A DNA stretch of 7,895 bases. It comes from Candidatus Rokuibacteriota bacterium. GTDB lineage: Bacteria > Methylomirabilota > Methylomirabilia > Rokubacteriales > JACPHL01. Positions 6,722 to 7,895 of this stretch are shown here, piece after piece; positions within the stretch are counted from its first letter, which is position 1; every line of letters starts with the position of its first letter. Below the pieces are notes generated by a model, which was given only the letters and a program-made list of their open reading frames with translations, was not told the DNA's origin and ran no database searches. A program made the position numbers and the translations under genes. Location: positions 1-7,895 of the forward strand of contig JACPHL010000136.1 of assembly GCA_016188625.1 (NCBI GenBank). Reading direction: 5' to 3'.

Positions 6722-7375
6722 ATGGACCTGACGTACTCGCGACCACCGGTGCAGCTCGGTGAGCCCGCTCCAGACTTCTCGTTGCCGGCCGCCCATGAGG
6801 AAGGGAGCGTGTCGCTCTCCGAGTACCGTGGGCGCAGCCCCGTGCTCCTCGCCCTGTTCCGCGGCCTGTACTGACACTTCTGCCGGCGGCACGTCGTGCT
6901 GCTCAGCGCAACGGCGGAGAAGCTCGAGCGGGAGGGTGTCCAGACCCTTGCGGTCGTGGCGGCGGACGCGAGGCGGGCCCGGATGTTCTTCCGGTACCGC
7001 CGTCCGCGGATGCCGGTGGGCGCCGACCCCGACCTCACTACGCATCGCGCCTATGGGCTCCCGAACGCCGCCATCACCCCGGAGCTCCTGGAGGCCGTGC
7101 AATCCAAGGCCACGCAGCTGCTCGGCGAGTTGAAGCAGCCGGAGGTGCCGACCGCCGAGGCCTACGATACGCTCGGCCGCCTCGACGGCTATCAGGTCAC
7201 CGAGGGCGACGCCGCGGAGGCCCAGCGACACCAGGTCCAGCTCCTCGGGCAGTTCCTGATCGATCGGGACGGCGTCGTCCGGTGGGCCAATGTCGAGTGC
7301 GCCCGGGACCAACTGGCGGGTCTCGCGCAGATGCCCTCCGACGAGGAGCTGCTGGCCGCGGCCCGAGCCGTGTAG
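6722..7375 (+). CDS. Peroxiredoxin-like (AhpC/TSA-type) selenoprotein with UHFC active site (in-frame UGA)
   Basis: A 217-residue thioredoxin-fold redoxin read through UGA at 6872-6874. The N-terminus has the redoxin opening LGEPAPDFSLP (12-22), then LALFRGLY, UGA (residue 51), HFCRRH. Close relatives read RG-x-x-C-P-F-C-R here, so UGA replaces the first active-site Cys and C54 is the second. The frame stays open and family-like on both sides. Near the C-terminus QFLIDRDGVVRWANVE (177-192) is the conserved beta-hairpin of AhpC/TSA proteins. One more Cys (C193) could act in resolution. The site is UxxC, not the PxxxTxxC of classical peroxiredoxins, so it may be a thiol-dependent peroxidase or a disulfide reductase; the substrate is unknown. 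A good ribosome site precedes the ATG and a SECIS-like hairpin follows the UGA. It lies 34 bases after the first cyclase gene and 95 before the second. Standard annotation would split it or keep only the part after UGA. Confidence 0.89.
6872..6907 (+). promoter_or_regulatory. Predicted bacterial SECIS element of the peroxiredoxin-like gene
   Basis: After the UGA (6872-6874), GGCGGCAC (6885-6892) pairs with GTGCTGCT (6896-6903) around the 3-base loop GUC (6893-6895). The stem is 8 bp with two G-U pairs. A further CG/GC extension (6882-6883 with 6906-6907) lies beyond a small internal loop. The apical loop begins 18 bases after the UGA and its first base is G, matching the usual bacterial SECIS pattern. 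SelB binding is inferred. Confidence 0.65.
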
Positions 7376-7457
7376 GCGACGCGCGAGAGGTGACCCCACT
7401 TGTCAGGAGCTAGACGGGACGAAACTCCGGCGCTCGATGACGTTCCCGCGACTCGCT

Positions 7458-7463
7458 GGAGGT
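7458..7463 (+). promoter_or_regulatory. Ribosome binding site for the second cyclase gene
   Basis: GGAGGT, 7 bases before the ATG at 7471. The nearest in-frame upstream stop (TGA, 7438-7440) leaves no earlier ATG. A small inverted repeat, GCGAC (7448-7452) with GTCGC (7462-7466), would place most of this site in a loop; whether it forms is unknown. Confidence 0.7.
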
Positions 7464-7470
7464 CGCTCGG

Positions 7471-7895
7471 ATGAAGTGCCCTCGGTGCCAAACTTCGAAC
7501 CCTGAGGGCGCGCGCTTCTGCGAGGACTGTGGAGCGCGCCTGGAACTGACGTGCCCGAGCTGCGGTCAGCTGGTCGGCGTGGGCAAGAAGTTCTGCCGCT
7601 CGTGCGGGGCGGCTTTGCCGGCTGAGCCAAGTCGCTTCGCCTCCCCCGAGGCTTACACCCCCAAGCACCTCGCCGAGAAAATCCTGACCTCCAAGAGCGC
7701 CCTCGAAGGCGAGCGCAAGCAGGTCACCGTGCTTTTCGCCGACCTCAAGGGCTCCATGGAGCTTTTGGCCGACCGCGACCCCGAGGAGGCGCGTCGCCTC
7801 CTCGATCCCGTCCTTGAACGCATGATGGAGGCCGTCCACCGCTACGAGGGAACGGTCAATCAGGTCATGGGGGACGGGATCATGGCCCTCTTCGG
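7471..7895 (+). CDS. Double zinc-ribbon / class III cyclase-like protein, N-terminal part (cut by window end)
   Basis: The first 141 residues of a second signalling protein of the same broad type as the gene at 3415. Two zinc ribbons are visible: C3, C6, C17, C20 and C28, C31, C42, C45. Then comes the linker motif YTPKHLAEKIL (62-72), seen in a widespread family of cyclase/ATPase/TPR proteins. The cyclase domain starts with ERKQVTVLFADLKGSMELL (first metal Asp D91) and reaches VNQVMGDGIMALFG (second metal Asp D135). The residue aligned with K120 of the first protein is Gln (Q131), so the usual purine-selecting Lys is missing. This domain may be a degenerate or regulatory cyclase, or use a different nucleotide. 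The rest, expected from family architecture to be an ATPase module and TPRs, lies outside the window. It is 95 bases after the peroxiredoxin-like gene on the same strand, with no clear terminator between, so it probably belongs to the same transcription unit. Confidence 0.92.
   Translation, partial: MKCPRCQTSNPEGARFCEDCGARLELTCPSCGQLVGVGKKFCRSCGAALPAEPSRFASPEAYTPKHLAEKILTSKSALEGERKQVTVLFADLKGSMELLADRDPEEARRLLDPVLERMMEAVHRYEGTVNQVMGDGIMALF

Noticed and set aside
6896-7375. Separate 159-residue protein starting after the UGA of the peroxiredoxin-like gene
   Set aside because: It lacks a ribosome site at its start and begins in the middle of a thioredoxin fold. The upstream 50 codons are in the same frame, family-like and have their own ribosome site, so one recoded gene explains the data better.
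6608-7399. Minus-strand open frame of 263 codons opposite the peroxiredoxin-like gene
   Set aside because: Antisense by-product with no recognisable domain; the plus strand holds a clear redoxin.

Overview
This is a very GC-rich window. Third codon positions are almost all G or C, and long spurious open frames run antisense to the real genes. Gene content suggests a free-living bacterium of soil or subsurface type: an animal-like short transketolase, large zinc-ribbon/cyclase/AAA/TPR signalling proteins, and selenocysteine (Sec) use in small redox proteins. Candidatus Rokubacteria (Methylomirabilota) or a deltaproteobacterial relative would fit, but this is a low-confidence guess from style and content, with no marker gene in view.

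Layout. Positions 1-269 hold no convincing gene; two hairpins there follow the end of the transketolase gene. Three genes read leftward on the minus strand: a selenocysteine-containing glutaredoxin-like protein (2876-3112), a four-helix membrane protein of unknown function (2232-2768) and transketolase (270-2117, GTG start). A roughly 300-base divergent region (3113-3414) separates these from three rightward genes. These are a 1090-residue zinc-ribbon/class III cyclase/AAA-ATPase/TPR protein (3415-6687), a selenocysteine-containing peroxiredoxin-like protein (6722-7375) and the start of a second zinc-ribbon/cyclase protein (7471 to the window end).

The main result is two separate genes interrupted by an in-frame UGA exactly where thioredoxin-fold relatives carry the first Cys of CxxC. 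They encode UASC in the glutaredoxin-like protein and UHFC in the peroxiredoxin-like protein. Each UGA is followed at bacterial SECIS distance by a 7-8 bp hairpin with a small G-containing loop, and each gene has a good ribosome binding site. A standard gene caller would miss the first completely and truncate the second. The sequence therefore predicts that the host makes selenocysteine; selA, selB, selC and selD are not in this window.

How the genes may work together is inference. The two Sec proteins could form a thiol-dependent peroxide or disulfide reduction pair. The peroxiredoxin-like gene lies between two cyclase/ATPase signalling genes on one strand, probably co-transcribed, which suggests a link between redox state and nucleotide or ATPase signalling. 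Transketolase, a pentose-phosphate enzyme that indirectly supports NADPH supply, lies downstream of the glutaredoxin-like gene on the other strand.
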